Below are positions 49,392 through 56,419 of a stretch of DNA of 64,000 nucleotides, piece by piece; the stretch's first letter is position 1, and every line of letters begins with the position of its first letter. The DNA lies in the IMG/VR virus record IMGVR_UViG_3300034170_000023, positions 1-64,000 of that record; one strand, written 5' to 3'. Made by a program: the position numbers and the translations under genes. The notes under the pieces are model-generated. The model did no database searches. It was not told where the DNA came from and saw only the letters and a program-made list of their open reading frames with translations. Source of the DNA: a virus.

Positions 49392-49420
49392 TTGACAGAC
49401 GTTTTTACCTGAGCTAATCT
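49392..49420 (+). promoter_or_regulatory. Sigma-70-like promoter
   Basis: TTGACA (49392-49397), 17-base spacer, TAATCT (49415-49420). A TATAAC at 49420 is too far. It drives the transcript with the long leader before 49540. Confidence 0.6.
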
Positions 49421-49426
49421 ATAACT

Positions 49427-49539
49427 ACTGAAGCAGAGGTTGCTACCAAGAAGCCGGTAGCAGAAGTAAGGAAGTTCTTCAGAAGGTAGTAAGGAAACAA
49501 CCTCACATTTCGTGAGTCCTCCTGAAAATTTCTAGTAGA
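49427..49539 (+). promoter_or_regulatory. Long structured 5' leader
   Basis: About 115 bases between the promoter and the start codon, unusual in this dense region. Contains GCTACC AAGAAGCC GGTAGC (a perfect 6-bp stem near 49441-49460) and CTCAC ATTTC GTGAG (49502-49516). The start codon is not preceded by a Shine-Dalgarno; TCCTCC (49518-49523) could block or pair. Looks like a regulatory leader; function unknown. Confidence 0.5.
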
Positions 49540-49761
49540 ATGGTGAATATTATGGCCGCATCGACTCAAGCAAAAGGTTCTTTTAGCCCTATCAACGGTA
49601 GCAAAGTTCGCCGTGTCTTTAATGAACATGAAATGTTCCTAGGCACCATTACAAAACTTGATGATGGCTCAGGTTACAGGGTTTTCAGGCTAAAAGATGG
49701 TAAAATTCGCACCAAACGTTATCTGGCAGATGCCTTTAAAAGTATTCGCCGCGACAATTAA
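49540..49761 (+). CDS. Small basic protein with structured leader
   Basis: 73 residues from ATG 49540, or 69 from ATG 49552. Basic: AASTQAKGSFSPINGSKVRR, then RVFRLKDGKIRTKRYLADAF; the charge suggests nucleic acid binding. Together with the structured leader this invites an autoregulation model, but that is inference. A hairpin CCCCTTAAATGGGG follows. Confidence 0.55.
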   Translation: MVNIMAASTQAKGSFSPINGSKVRRVFNEHEMFLGTITKLDDGSGYRVFRLKDGKIRTKRYLADAFKSIRRDN

Positions 49762-49789
49762 ATTTCAAAGCAACATATTGTAATAAAAG

Positions 49790-49809
49790 CCCCTTAAATG
49801 GGGTTTATC
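49790..49809 (+). terminator. Intrinsic terminator
   Basis: GCCCC TTAAAT GGGG(T) (49789-49804) then TTTATCTATTT. The same hairpin (CCCCTTAGATGGGG) occurs at 51842-51855; both precede an HNH-like gene. Confidence 0.6.
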
Positions 49810-49826
49810 TATTTAGGAGATTTAAA

Positions 49827-50522
49827 GTGAAAACAATTAACATACTGAATGTTCCTGATTTTAAAAGGCCCGATGGGAGTTGGGGAAAGTCTTACTCTGA
49901 AGCGGCAGAAGATCATAGACTTTCCATGCACACACGGTCCTCTATTCTCTGGAATAATCTCAAAAGTAGGTGCAAAGATGGTAGTGCGCAACGTAAAAAT
50001 TCTACAAGCTATGCGGGCATAGAAAATCACTTTGAAAATTATGACATTTTCACCTCTTGGTGTCAGACTCAGTATGGGTATCTGAACAAGAATAGAAATG
50101 GAACTTTTTGGAGCTTAGATAAAGACTTACTATACCATGGGAATAAAGTGTATAGTCCGGACACTTGTATGTTTATACCTCATGACGTAAACTGTCTTAT
50201 GATGTCCTCGGATGTTTGTCGGGGAGTGTATCCAGTAGGAGTTGAGCCCGATTACCAAGTTAACAAAATTAGGTACATTGCCTGTTGCCGTAAAAGGACT
50301 GGCAGCAAATTTATAGGTGTTTATGACACACCTATAGAAGCTCATAGAGGGTGGCAGGAAGTAAAGATTTCAAGGATTATGGAGGAAGCTGACCACAATA
50401 AAGATCATATTAAAATGTGCGGAGCGCTTTTGTCCATGGCTACTAGGATCCAAAGTGATTATGATAACGGAAGGGAAACAAAGGTAGAGTGGTGGACAGA
50501 TCGAGGCTTGACAATACACTGA
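49827..50522 (+). CDS. HNH-type endonuclease, AP2-like
   Basis: 231 residues, GTG start after AGGAGATTTAAA. HNH-like core: LWNNLKSRCKD, then the LDKDLLYHGNKVYSPDTCMF block in which the first H is replaced by D as in this phage HNH family, and a C-terminal segment KFIGVYDTPIEAHRGW resembling an AP2 repeat. A second gene of the same family is at 51885. Inserted between two early units; its end carries the next promoter. Confidence 0.82.
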   Translation: MKTINILNVPDFKRPDGSWGKSYSEAAEDHRLSMHTRSSILWNNLKSRCKDGSAQRKNSTSYAGIENHFENYDIFTSWCQTQYGYLNKNRNGTFWSLDKDLLYHGNKVYSPDTCMFIPHDVNCLMMSSDVCRGVYPVGVEPDYQVNKIRYIACCRKRTGSKFIGVYDTPIEAHRGWQEVKISRIMEEADHNKDHIKMCGALLSMATRIQSDYDNGRETKVEWWTDRGLTIH

Positions 50523-50535
50523 CCTAGGCTACTCT
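50508..50535 (+). promoter_or_regulatory. Sigma-70-like promoter inside the end of the HNH gene
   Basis: TTGACA (50508-50513), 16-base spacer, TACTCT (50530-50535). The -35 box lies within the final codons of the HNH-like gene, which ends at 50522. Confidence 0.55.
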
Positions 50536-50565
50536 GTACCTACACACCACAGAAAGGATGGCGAC

Positions 50566-50934
50566 ATGACTAACTCTAAAGTTGTGGCTTGGCTTATCGA
50601 GGGGCACGGACGCTCCTCTGTGTTCACTACAGAACAACCTTGGGCACTTGAGGATGAGAATTACAAAGTAACTCCCTTGATTGGTATGTCTGAGAGCGCA
50701 CCAATACATTCCTTGACAGACGACACACAAGAACGTATTAGTATTATGGAAGAACTCTATGAGCTAATGCAGCAAGAAATAGACGAGTTGAAGGAGCGAC
50801 TAGAAGCTGCTGTTGAGGTGATTGAAGTTGTGGAAGAGTTCTCAGCCAAGAAGAGTGATAATTTCATGGAGAACAAAGCTACCTTACTTCTCATCTCAGC
50901 AGCTTGCCGGGATTGGTTGAAGTCAAGCGAATAA
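50566..50934 (+). CDS. Coiled-coil hypothetical protein
   Basis: 122 residues after AAAGGATGGCGAC. Helical region with heptads (ISIMEELYELMQQEIDELKE, RLEAAVEVIEVVEEFSAKKS) and a small aromatic end. Unknown function, own promoter. Confidence 0.55.
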   Translation: MTNSKVVAWLIEGHGRSSVFTTEQPWALEDENYKVTPLIGMSESAPIHSLTDDTQERISIMEELYELMQQEIDELKERLEAAVEVIEVVEEFSAKKSDNFMENKATLLLISAACRDWLKSSE

Positions 50935-50953
50935 AGTTTAAAGAATTTACCTC

Positions 50954-50989
50954 AGGAGCCTTGACTGGCTCCTTTTTCTTGTCTACAAT
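50954..50989 (+). promoter_or_regulatory. Fused terminator-promoter
   Basis: Hairpin AGGAGCC (50954-50960) TTGACT (loop) GGCTCCT (50967-50973) then TTTTT: a terminator for the previous gene. Its loop is exactly TTGACT, and 17 bases later lies TACAAT (50984-50989). So the -35 box of the next promoter is in the loop of the terminator hairpin. Confidence 0.7.
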
Positions 50990-51019
50990 AGCCACATACA
51001 AACCAACTGGAGATACAAA

Positions 51020-51271
51020 ATGAAAACTATCCTGATCTTTGATCAACTCTTTGAACGTCCTGTAAGCTTTCGTGTTGTCGAAGGTGATTACTCTTTCCTC
51101 AATGAAGCGTACGTCAACTCAGTGGAGACGTCAGAGGAAGACCAAGATGTACTGATGGGACTCTTGTACAAGGACGAAGAAGGAAACCTGCACGATGATT
51201 GGCTGTCAGAGTTCCCTGTTGAACAAGTAGCAGCGAACACTAAAGTTATCGTGGTTGGGTTTCTTCCGTAG
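51020..51271 (+). CDS. Small acidic protein
   Basis: 83 residues with CTGGAGATACAAA before ATG. ILIFDQLFERPVSFRVVEGD and SVETSEEDQDVLMGLLYKDE; acidic alpha/beta. Unknown function. Confidence 0.55.
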   Translation: MKTILIFDQLFERPVSFRVVEGDYSFLNEAYVNSVETSEEDQDVLMGLLYKDEEGNLHDDWLSEFPVEQVAANTKVIVVGFLP

Positions 51272-51290
51272 ACTTTGTTAGCTTAAACTA

Positions 51291-51316
51291 ATCCCTCCTC
51301 GCCCGAGGGATTTTTA
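51291..51316 (+). terminator. Intrinsic terminator
   Basis: ATCCCTC (51291-51297) CTCGCCC GAGGGAT (51305-51311) then TTTTATT. Perfect 7-bp stem. Confidence 0.8.
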
Positions 51317-51351
51317 TTGCCTAGAATTTAATAAATAATTGAAAAGAGATG

Positions 51352-51408
51352 TTGACGAGGGTGGGTGATAGGACTAGAATCACCCCAAACAGGAAGCGAA
51401 TAGCTTCT
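51352..51408 (+). promoter_or_regulatory. Promoter with leader stem-loop
   Basis: TTGACG (51352-51357), 17-base spacer, TAGAAT (51375-51380). About 13 bases past the -10, GAAGC GAATA GCTTC (51393-51407) forms a leader hairpin, a design shared with 54427 and 56805. Confidence 0.7.
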
Positions 51409-51431
51409 AATACAGACAAAGGAATACTCCA

Positions 51432-51617
51432 ATGATCACTATAAAGACACACGCCATGAAAGCTATGATCCAGAAACAGTTCCCTTGGGCAGAAGACATT
51501 GAACTAGACTTCACAATTGATGAGACTGGTAAAGAGACTATCAAAGTCACTTTGAATGATGAAGGAACACCTCGGGAATTTATTTTGACGATTGACTTGA
51601 AGGAGGTGGAGCTATAA
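51432..51617 (+). CDS. Small protein
   Basis: 61 residues, AAAGGAATACTCCA upstream. THAMKAMIQKQFPWAEDIEL then TIDETGKETIKVTLNDEG: a small alpha/beta fold. Joined to the next gene by a one-base overlap. Unknown function. Confidence 0.55.
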   Translation: MITIKTHAMKAMIQKQFPWAEDIELDFTIDETGKETIKVTLNDEGTPREFILTIDLKEVEL

Positions 51618-51820
51618 TGTCCAGTCAAGTGATGTGCAACTGTAGGGTGTGCGGAATAAAGCCCGGTATCCGTACTGGTCTGAGCGGCGTCGCTCATGTT
51701 GGTAACCTGTTCTTATGCTTCTTGACAGGCTTGTTATGGGTGTTGCCGTACCTACTGATTTGGGCTTGTAGCTATAAGGTACAGTGTATGTCGTGCGGAC
51801 GCTACGCACGAAGGTTCTGA
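51617..51820 (+). CDS. Small membrane protein with zinc-like Cys pairs
   Basis: 67 residues. N-terminal NCRVCG, membrane segment LFLCFLTGLLWVLPYLLIW, then VQCMSCGRYARR: CxxC pairs on both sides of the membrane segment, like LITAF-type zinc-binding membrane proteins. Function unknown, topology suggests membrane-associated. Confidence 0.6.
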   Translation: MSSQVMCNCRVCGIKPGIRTGLSGVAHVGNLFLCFLTGLLWVLPYLLIWACSYKVQCMSCGRYARRF

Positions 51821-51839
51821 CGTAAGAGTTGTAAATAAT

Positions 51840-51861
51840 CACCCCTTAGATGGGGCATTTT
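51840..51861 (+). terminator. Intrinsic terminator
   Basis: CCCC TTAGAT GGGG (51842-51855) then CATTTT. Near copy of the hairpin at 49790 and, like it, in front of an HNH-like gene. Confidence 0.5.
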
Positions 51862-51884
51862 GCCATTAAATAGGATGGTTTATA

Positions 51885-52634
51885 ATGGCTGTTGTGCGTA
51901 AAAGTTACAAAGTTGGAGATGTTTGGCCGACTAAATCAGGGGTAGATGTTGAGATTATAAAGACCTTTAAGGGCTCTCAGAGGGTTGTGATTAAATGGTT
52001 AGATGAGTACCAGCATACAACAGAAATTTATCAGTGTGCATTACCAAGATCTAACCTTAAAAATCCATATGAGAGGACTATCATCGGTGTGGGGTTCCTA
52101 GGGACTAGTTATGCAGCACAAAACCCTCTGAAATTTAAGAGGGAGAAGATTGTTTGGAGTGGTCTATTTAAGAGGGCTTACGATGAGAAAACTCTGATAG
52201 AACGCCCCGGATACGCTGGTGCAACAGTGAATGCTGGCTGGCACGAGTTTGGAGGTTTTGTAGACTGGACAGAGCAGGCTGTTGGTTGGAAAAACAAAAA
52301 TTGGCATGTAGACAAGGATCTTATTTTAAGAGGTAACAGGGAATACGGACCAGAAACTTGTTGCATGTTGCCACCTGTGGTTAACTCCGCATTGTGGGTA
52401 AGAGAACACATTTTGCCTCCGGGAGTTACTAAACTTCCAGACGGGTACTACAGGGGCGGTTTTTATGAAGATGGAAAGGTACAACAAAAGAGGTTTAAAA
52501 CACCCGAAGAAGCTTTTGAATTTTATAAGCCACTGAAGGAGGGTAGAATAAAACAACTAGCAGATGAGTATAGATATCAGATTGATCCTAGAGCCTATGA
52601 TGCATTGATGACTTGGGAAATTGGTCTTGATTGA
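51885..52634 (+). CDS. HNH-type endonuclease, AP2-like
   Basis: 249 residues. Same family as the gene at 49827: KIVWSGLFKRAYD, then VDKDLILRGNREYGPETCCM, and a late segment GYYRGGFYEDGKVQQKRF like an AP2 module. N-terminal extra part (VGDVWPTKSGVDVEIIKTFK) could be an added DNA-binding module. GTG/ATG start with ATAGGATGG. Inserted between two small-gene units. Confidence 0.8.
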   Translation: MAVVRKSYKVGDVWPTKSGVDVEIIKTFKGSQRVVIKWLDEYQHTTEIYQCALPRSNLKNPYERTIIGVGFLGTSYAAQNPLKFKREKIVWSGLFKRAYDEKTLIERPGYAGATVNAGWHEFGGFVDWTEQAVGWKNKNWHVDKDLILRGNREYGPETCCMLPPVVNSALWVREHILPPGVTKLPDGYYRGGFYEDGKVQQKRFKTPEEAFEFYKPLKEGRIKQLADEYRYQIDPRAYDALMTWEIGLD

Positions 52635-52645
52635 AAATAAACCCT

Positions 52646-52683
52646 AAAGAGCCCTTGCGGCTCTTTCTTTTTGCTTGTACAAT
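52646..52683 (+). promoter_or_regulatory. Fused terminator-promoter
   Basis: AAAGAGCC (52646-52653) CTTGC GGCTCTTT (52659-52666) then CTTTTT terminates the HNH-like unit. TTGCGG (52655-52660) lies across the loop and stem, and 17 bases later TACAAT (52678-52683) follows: the same fused layout as at 50954. Confidence 0.7.
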
Positions 52684-52721
52684 TACCTCATCGAAACAAC
52701 AAAGCTTCAGGGAGACACAAC

Positions 52722-53354
52722 ATGACACGCATGTACATACAACCATCATTCCTAAATAGCTGTGAAGAGCACGGCTTATGGTCTGGTGGAAATGACCAAT
52801 ACCGTGGCGACAGGTCTGTTGACTTCAGCACATTTGATAAGAATGGTCGTGCTCGTGTTGAGGCTTTCTCTGATGCTGCACTTGAAGCCAACAAAGAGAA
52901 AAGGAAAACATCCGTTCCATTAAAGGATAGGATTTTACCACAGGCACGGCGCGTTGCTGTCCTAACTGAGCAGCTTATTGAGTTGGAACAAGTGTACAGG
53001 TCTGGTAATATGTCTATCAATGAATACTCCACATTACGTGCAGTGTTGGTAAACAAACGCAACAGAAGTCAAGTGTTGTATGAACGTGCAATCTCTGTTA
53101 AAGAGCCTTCATATGATGACCTTGAAGAGTGTGCCGCTACATACAAGAATACATCAACCAAATCAACCTATTCATGCGGGGAAAGTGGCTCTGAAAACGA
53201 TGATAGCGGTCAACCTATGCCATCGTGGCTCTCAAGCATTAGCAATGAAAATAGCCTGAAAAATACGCTAATAAAAGCTTGCAAGGTTGGCGAGACGTTG
53301 GTAAGATGGCACCAGAAAGCAAGAAACTACATAAACGAATTGAAGGCACTTTGA
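52722..53354 (+). CDS. Hypothetical protein
   Basis: 210 residues from ATG 52722 (CAGGGAGACACAAC upstream; a longer frame is not needed). Helical middle (QARRVAVLTEQLIELEQVYR), S/T/N-rich linker, C-terminal helix (LIKACKVGETLVRWHQKA). Unknown function. The largest non-HNH product of this stretch. Confidence 0.55.
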   Translation: MTRMYIQPSFLNSCEEHGLWSGGNDQYRGDRSVDFSTFDKNGRARVEAFSDAALEANKEKRKTSVPLKDRILPQARRVAVLTEQLIELEQVYRSGNMSINEYSTLRAVLVNKRNRSQVLYERAISVKEPSYDDLEECAATYKNTSTKSTYSCGESGSENDDSGQPMPSWLSSISNENSLKNTLIKACKVGETLVRWHQKARNYINELKAL

Positions 53355-53355
53355 A

Positions 53356-53541
53356 ATGACTGAACAATTGACAGCTAACGAAAAAGCTTATGATCTTGGC
53401 TACTCTGATTGTGTAGAAGGTAATTTCATGATTAGCTATGAAGACTGGTGTCAAGAAGGTAGGGAAGGATCTCATTCAGCTTATAAAGCTGGGTACGAGG
53501 ACTGTGAACAAGACAATCCAGAATGCAGTGAAGAGGAATAG
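53356..53541 (+). CDS. Small acidic protein with repeated motif
   Basis: 61 residues. Two copies of a motif: AYDLGYSDCVEGN and AYKAGYEDCEQDN, i.e. A-Y-x2-G-Y-x-D-C-x-(x)2-N; a tandem duplication inside the gene. Acidic, Cys-containing. Unknown function. Confidence 0.55.
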   Translation: MTEQLTANEKAYDLGYSDCVEGNFMISYEDWCQEGREGSHSAYKAGYEDCEQDNPECSEEE

Positions 53542-53545
53542 TACA

Positions 53546-53737
53546 GTGATCATCCAACTACCAAACCACACTAATAATTCTGTGTCAAGCTTTGACAGCT
53601 TCCCCCTTCAATACTCTGACGATTGCTCATCAGCTCTGTTACAATGTGTAGACGCTGGGAAGGAGTGGTTGAAGCAGTGGTGCTGTGTTGAGATGCGGCA
53701 GAAGGCTATTTTTAATTCTATTAATGGTGAAGTGTAA
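53546..53737 (+). CDS. Small protein
   Basis: 63 residues from GTG 53546 (GAGGAAT upstream). IIQLPNHTNNSVSSFDSFPL, then CSSALLQCVDAGKEWLKQWC: three Cys. Overlaps the next ATG by one base. Unknown function. Confidence 0.5.
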   Translation: MIIQLPNHTNNSVSSFDSFPLQYSDDCSSALLQCVDAGKEWLKQWCCVEMRQKAIFNSINGEV

Positions 53738-53913
53738 TGAAACTTACAGACCTTGAACACGCTATACAAGAAATCAAAGAACACTTTGGCGAGCATATGG
53801 CTCAAGCTGACATCTTCTTTGATGACACATTTGGTGGAGAGTTGGTGATTGTTGTTACAGAAGACGTACTAGATCGAATCTGCCCCATGCCTACATTGGA
53901 AATCGGTAAATGA
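53737..53913 (+). CDS. Small acidic protein
   Basis: 58 residues. LTDLEHAIQEIKEHFGEHMA and GELVIVVTEDVLDRICPMPT. TAATG overlap upstream and ATGA overlap downstream. Unknown function. Confidence 0.6.
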   Translation: MKLTDLEHAIQEIKEHFGEHMAQADIFFDDTFGGELVIVVTEDVLDRICPMPTLEIGK

Positions 53914-54044
53914 AACCTATTAAATTCAATATGTCAAACAAAGATTACACGTATTCCCTTGAAAAGAAACAACAACTAAAGCAGCATAAGAGCTTGCGAG
54001 ATGCTAAGAAAGGGCGTAAACAAGTGTGGCAGGAGGCTGAGTGA
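53910..54044 (+). CDS. Small basic protein
   Basis: 44 residues, ATGA overlap. Lys/Gln-rich helix (NMSNKDYTYSLEKKQQLKQH, LRDAKKGRKQVWQEAE). May bind nucleic acid by charge. Unknown function. Confidence 0.55.
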   Translation: MKPIKFNMSNKDYTYSLEKKQQLKQHKSLRDAKKGRKQVWQEAE

Positions 54045-54187
54045 TGAACAATAAACAGAGGGATTGGGCACGACAGTACAATTGGTTTTATTGCAGTGAC
54101 TCCAAAGCAATATGGGTTAAAGATTCTGATGGGCAAGTCTTGAAATTTACCAGTATGAGGGCACTGAAGTCGTGGACGACTCTATAA
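54044..54187 (+). CDS. Small Trp-rich protein
   Basis: 47 residues. NKQRDWARQYNWFYCSDSKA, then WVKDSDGQVLKFTSMRALKS. Coupled to both neighbours. Unknown function. Confidence 0.6.
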   Translation: MNNKQRDWARQYNWFYCSDSKAIWVKDSDGQVLKFTSMRALKSWTTL

Positions 54188-54384
54188 ACCCTCGCTGGCA
54201 AGCATTCTGTAATCTTTGCTTAAAGGATGGAAAAGCTATTGACAAGTTTGAATACATGATTTGGGTGTGGGAGATGAAACATCTTTACCTAGATTCAATA
54301 GGTGACTCGCAGTCATCCTCTATTCATGGAACTATTTCTGATCATGCTGCGTTCACAAAGTTTATTGAAGAATATGTGAAATAA
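54172..54384 (+). CDS. Small protein
   Basis: 70 residues with a GTG start inside the end of the previous gene. DSINPRWQAFCNLCLKDGKA and WVWEMKHLYLDSIGDSQSS. Last gene of this unit, followed by a promoter. Unknown function. Confidence 0.5.
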   Translation: MDDSINPRWQAFCNLCLKDGKAIDKFEYMIWVWEMKHLYLDSIGDSQSSSIHGTISDHAAFTKFIEEYVK

Positions 54385-54388
54385 AGGG

Positions 54389-54442
54389 TTGACGTGTGTT
54401 CTGTATGGGTTAGAATAGACACATAGGAAGCGAGAACGCTTC
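54389..54442 (+). promoter_or_regulatory. Promoter with leader stem-loop
   Basis: TTGACG (54389-54394), 16-base spacer, TAGAAT (54411-54416). Leader hairpin GAAGCG AGAA CGCTTC (54427-54442) follows. TAGAATAGACACAT is shared with the unit at 56790. Confidence 0.75.
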
Positions 54443-54466
54443 TGCGGACAGAAGAGAGATAAGATC

Positions 54467-54625
54467 ATGATCAGCGAAGTCAAAGAATTATATGAAGTGG
54501 CTAAGTCTTTCGTTTCAGGTGACGAAGAATGCTCTATTAAGCAGCTTGATGATGCGTTTCTAGTGATTGAACTGGTAGAAGATGGGGCTTATGAAGAGGC
54601 CTTCAAGGTTGGTATGATTTACTGA
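54467..54625 (+). CDS. Small acidic protein
   Basis: 52 residues after AGAGAGATAAGATC. ISEVKELYEVAKSFVSGDEE then KQLDDAFLVIELVEDGAYEE. Single-gene unit with its own promoter and leader hairpin. Unknown function. Confidence 0.6.
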   Translation: MISEVKELYEVAKSFVSGDEECSIKQLDDAFLVIELVEDGAYEEAFKVGMIY

Positions 54626-54634
54626 AAATAAAGA

Positions 54635-54663
54635 TTTACAGAGGTTCGAAAGAGCCTCATAAT
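54635..54663 (+). promoter_or_regulatory. Sigma-70-like promoter with hairpin spacer
   Basis: TTTACA (54635-54640), 17-base spacer, CATAAT (54658-54663). The spacer holds GAGGTTC GAAA GAGCCTC, a stem (one G.U) with GAAA loop (54641-54658), which may double as terminator of the previous short gene. Confidence 0.6.
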
Positions 54664-54694
54664 CCTCCTACACCAACCAAACAGAGCTACCGCC

Positions 54695-54931
54695 ATGACA
54701 ACTTACACAGCCACACAGTTCATGTCCTCTCCAGCATTTGTAAAGATTGCTTTCGAGGATGCTATCAAATTGGTAGCTAAGACGAACAACCAAACTGTTG
54801 AATTGACTCAGAAGGCTTTCGATATGGAAGTAACAACTGTCGTTGTTGCAGTGGCTAAGCTTATGGTGAAAGCTGCCGAGGTATGTGCTCAGGAAGCTAA
54901 CCAAGGGACTTTGTGGAAGGCTAATGTATGA
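54695..54931 (+). CDS. Small helical protein
   Basis: 78 residues. TATQFMSSPAFVKIAFEDAI then LVAKTNNQTVELTQKAFDME; helical, mildly acidic. Four-base overlap with the next gene. Unknown function. Confidence 0.5.
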   Translation: MTTYTATQFMSSPAFVKIAFEDAIKLVAKTNNQTVELTQKAFDMEVTTVVVAVAKLMVKAAEVCAQEANQGTLWKANV

Positions 54932-55218
54932 CTACCTATGAACAACTCTACACATTCCTGAAACGACACTACAAACATAGTCGGTTTGAAGATAGGAACG
55001 CTTGGGGTGTTGGTTGGGGCGACTACTCAAAGTCAGTGACACGTCGCTACCTGACTCATCTAGATGCTAACGGCTCAGCCTGTATAACATGGCATGAAAG
55101 CAATACAGGGATGGAGGTAGTGTTTGATCAAGAATTGAACATCTTAAACCTTGATGTGACTCCTGTACAGCGTTCTAGCTGGTCGAGTGGTAAGGGTAAT
55201 TTGTCTGGTTTATTCTGA
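54928..55218 (+). CDS. Hypothetical protein
   Basis: 96 residues. YTFLKRHYKHSRFEDRNAWG, WHESNTGMEVVFDQELNILN and a Ser/Gly-rich end (QRSSWSSGKGNLSGLF). Unknown function. Confidence 0.55.
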   Translation: MTTYEQLYTFLKRHYKHSRFEDRNAWGVGWGDYSKSVTRRYLTHLDANGSACITWHESNTGMEVVFDQELNILNLDVTPVQRSSWSSGKGNLSGLF

Positions 55219-55242
55219 TAGGATTGTTTTGATAATTAGGTG

Positions 55243-55271
55243 TAGACAAGCATGGTGGGATGTTAGATAAT
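55243..55271 (+). promoter_or_regulatory. Sigma-70-like promoter
   Basis: TAGACA (55243-55248), 17-base spacer, GATAAT (55266-55271). Weaker than its neighbours; drives the gene at 55318. Confidence 0.5.
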
Positions 55272-55317
55272 AATGCCATCAGGGCGAGTAAGCTCACAAC
55301 ATACAGGAAGCTTTCAA

Positions 55318-55713
55318 ATGACCACTATCAAACAATCAACAATCGAAGCTATTCATGATAGCAAGAATATCCTTGTTAACTTCTGTAAGTATGGCACTCA
55401 CACAGGTGCAAAGACTAAAATCAGCATGACATTCCATGACACCACTTATGCCTACACAGTAAGCTGCTACGCTGTAATTTCCCATCAGAAATACCTTTCC
55501 TTGCATTCTTACAATGACATTGTTGAACTGTTGAAACCAACAGAATATGACGCTGTAATGACTCACAAGGAGACGGGAGAGGACTGTATTCATAGCAACC
55601 CATCAAAGGTTAAAGAACTCTTCAAAGTATTGTGCAGCGAGCTGGCAGAGCGTACAGATAGCGTATATCTGGATATGTATCAATCATTCAGCAAGAAGCC
55701 GAAAGCCTTATAA
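55318..55713 (+). CDS. Hypothetical protein
   Basis: 131 residues from ATG 55318 (CAGGAAGCT upstream). TIEAIHDSKNILVNFCKYGT and YLSLHSYNDIVELLKPTEYD, TKETGEDCIHS-like block. No family recognised. Confidence 0.55.
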   Translation: MTTIKQSTIEAIHDSKNILVNFCKYGTHTGAKTKISMTFHDTTYAYTVSCYAVISHQKYLSLHSYNDIVELLKPTEYDAVMTHKETGEDCIHSNPSKVKELFKVLCSELAERTDSVYLDMYQSFSKKPKAL

Positions 55714-55732
55714 TAGTTTAGAAATAAGTGAA

Positions 55733-55768
55733 AAGACCCCTTTACAGGGGTTTCTTGCGTGTTATACT
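55733..55768 (+). promoter_or_regulatory. Fused terminator-promoter
   Basis: CCCC TTTACA GGGG (55737-55750) then TTTCTTG terminates the previous gene; its loop TTTACA is the -35 box, and 16 bases later lies TATACT (55763-55768). A leader hairpin AAGAC...GTCTT (55778-55797) follows. Confidence 0.75.
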
Positions 55769-55817
55769 AAACCCATCAAGACAGCAAACGCAGTCTTACA
55801 AAGCAAGGTGATACCAA

Positions 55818-55994
55818 ATGACTACTCAAAACACTGTTTACACTCTGATGACTCAGGAACACGAGCTGTCTGTTGCCGAGTATCGTGAAACTGAAAGTCT
55901 TTCTTTTGCTGAGAAAATGGGCACACAAGGCGGCTTCTATAAAGTACAGTTGATTGATGAAGTGGGTGTGATTGTAGCTGAGTGGAAAGCATAA
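55818..55994 (+). CDS. Small protein
   Basis: 58 residues after GCAAGGTGATACCAA. TQNTVYTLMTQEHELSVAEY and GGFYKVQLIDEVGVIVAEWK. One-base overlap with the next ATG. Unknown function. Confidence 0.6.
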   Translation: MTTQNTVYTLMTQEHELSVAEYRETESLSFAEKMGTQGGFYKVQLIDEVGVIVAEWKA

Positions 55995-56194
55995 TGATTA
56001 TTGAAGAATACAAACTAGCTTGCAAGCGTGGCTATGAGGAATGCTCAAAAGACCTTGAAACCCTCCCCCTGTCGGAGTGTGTAGAAAAGCTGATGGGCAT
56101 GACAAAGTTTACCAATATGATGAAGGATGGAAGACACAAGCATTACTTTGCAGTTGGCTATAATGATAGATTGAAGGAAGAAAAGAGAAAATAA
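55994..56194 (+). CDS. Small charged protein
   Basis: 66 residues from ATG 55994. IEEYKLACKRGYEECSKDLE then CVEKLMGMTKFTNMMKDGRH; helical. Unknown function. Confidence 0.5.
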   Translation: MIIEEYKLACKRGYEECSKDLETLPLSECVEKLMGMTKFTNMMKDGRHKHYFAVGYNDRLKEEKRK

Positions 56195-56197
56195 TCC

Positions 56198-56226
56198 TTT
56201 ACAGGGTGTTGGTGAAGCATTATAAT
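56198..56226 (+). promoter_or_regulatory. Strong sigma-70-like promoter
   Basis: TTTACA (56198-56203), 17-base spacer, TATAAT (56221-56226, consensus). CC and GG flank the -35 box. A 40-base leader leads to the next gene. Confidence 0.8.
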
Positions 56227-56267
56227 CTACCTATCGAAACAAAACATCTTCTTAAAGGAATCACCAA

Positions 56268-56402
56268 ATGTTCAACATCATCGACACACAAGATCGCTCA
56301 GTAGTTGCAACCCGTAAAACTCTGGCTAGCGCCAAGAAGTGGGCAGTAGGCTTGAATGAAGGTTTTAAAGTGGCTCGCTATGTTGTGTCGAAAGCAGCTT
56401 AA
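56268..56402 (+). CDS. Small basic protein
   Basis: 44 residues after AAAGGAATCACCAA. FNIIDTQDRSVVATRKTLAS then KKWAVGLNEGFKVARYVVSK; basic. Unknown function. Confidence 0.6.
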   Translation: MFNIIDTQDRSVVATRKTLASAKKWAVGLNEGFKVARYVVSKAA

Positions 56403-56419
56403 AATAGATTTAAATAACG

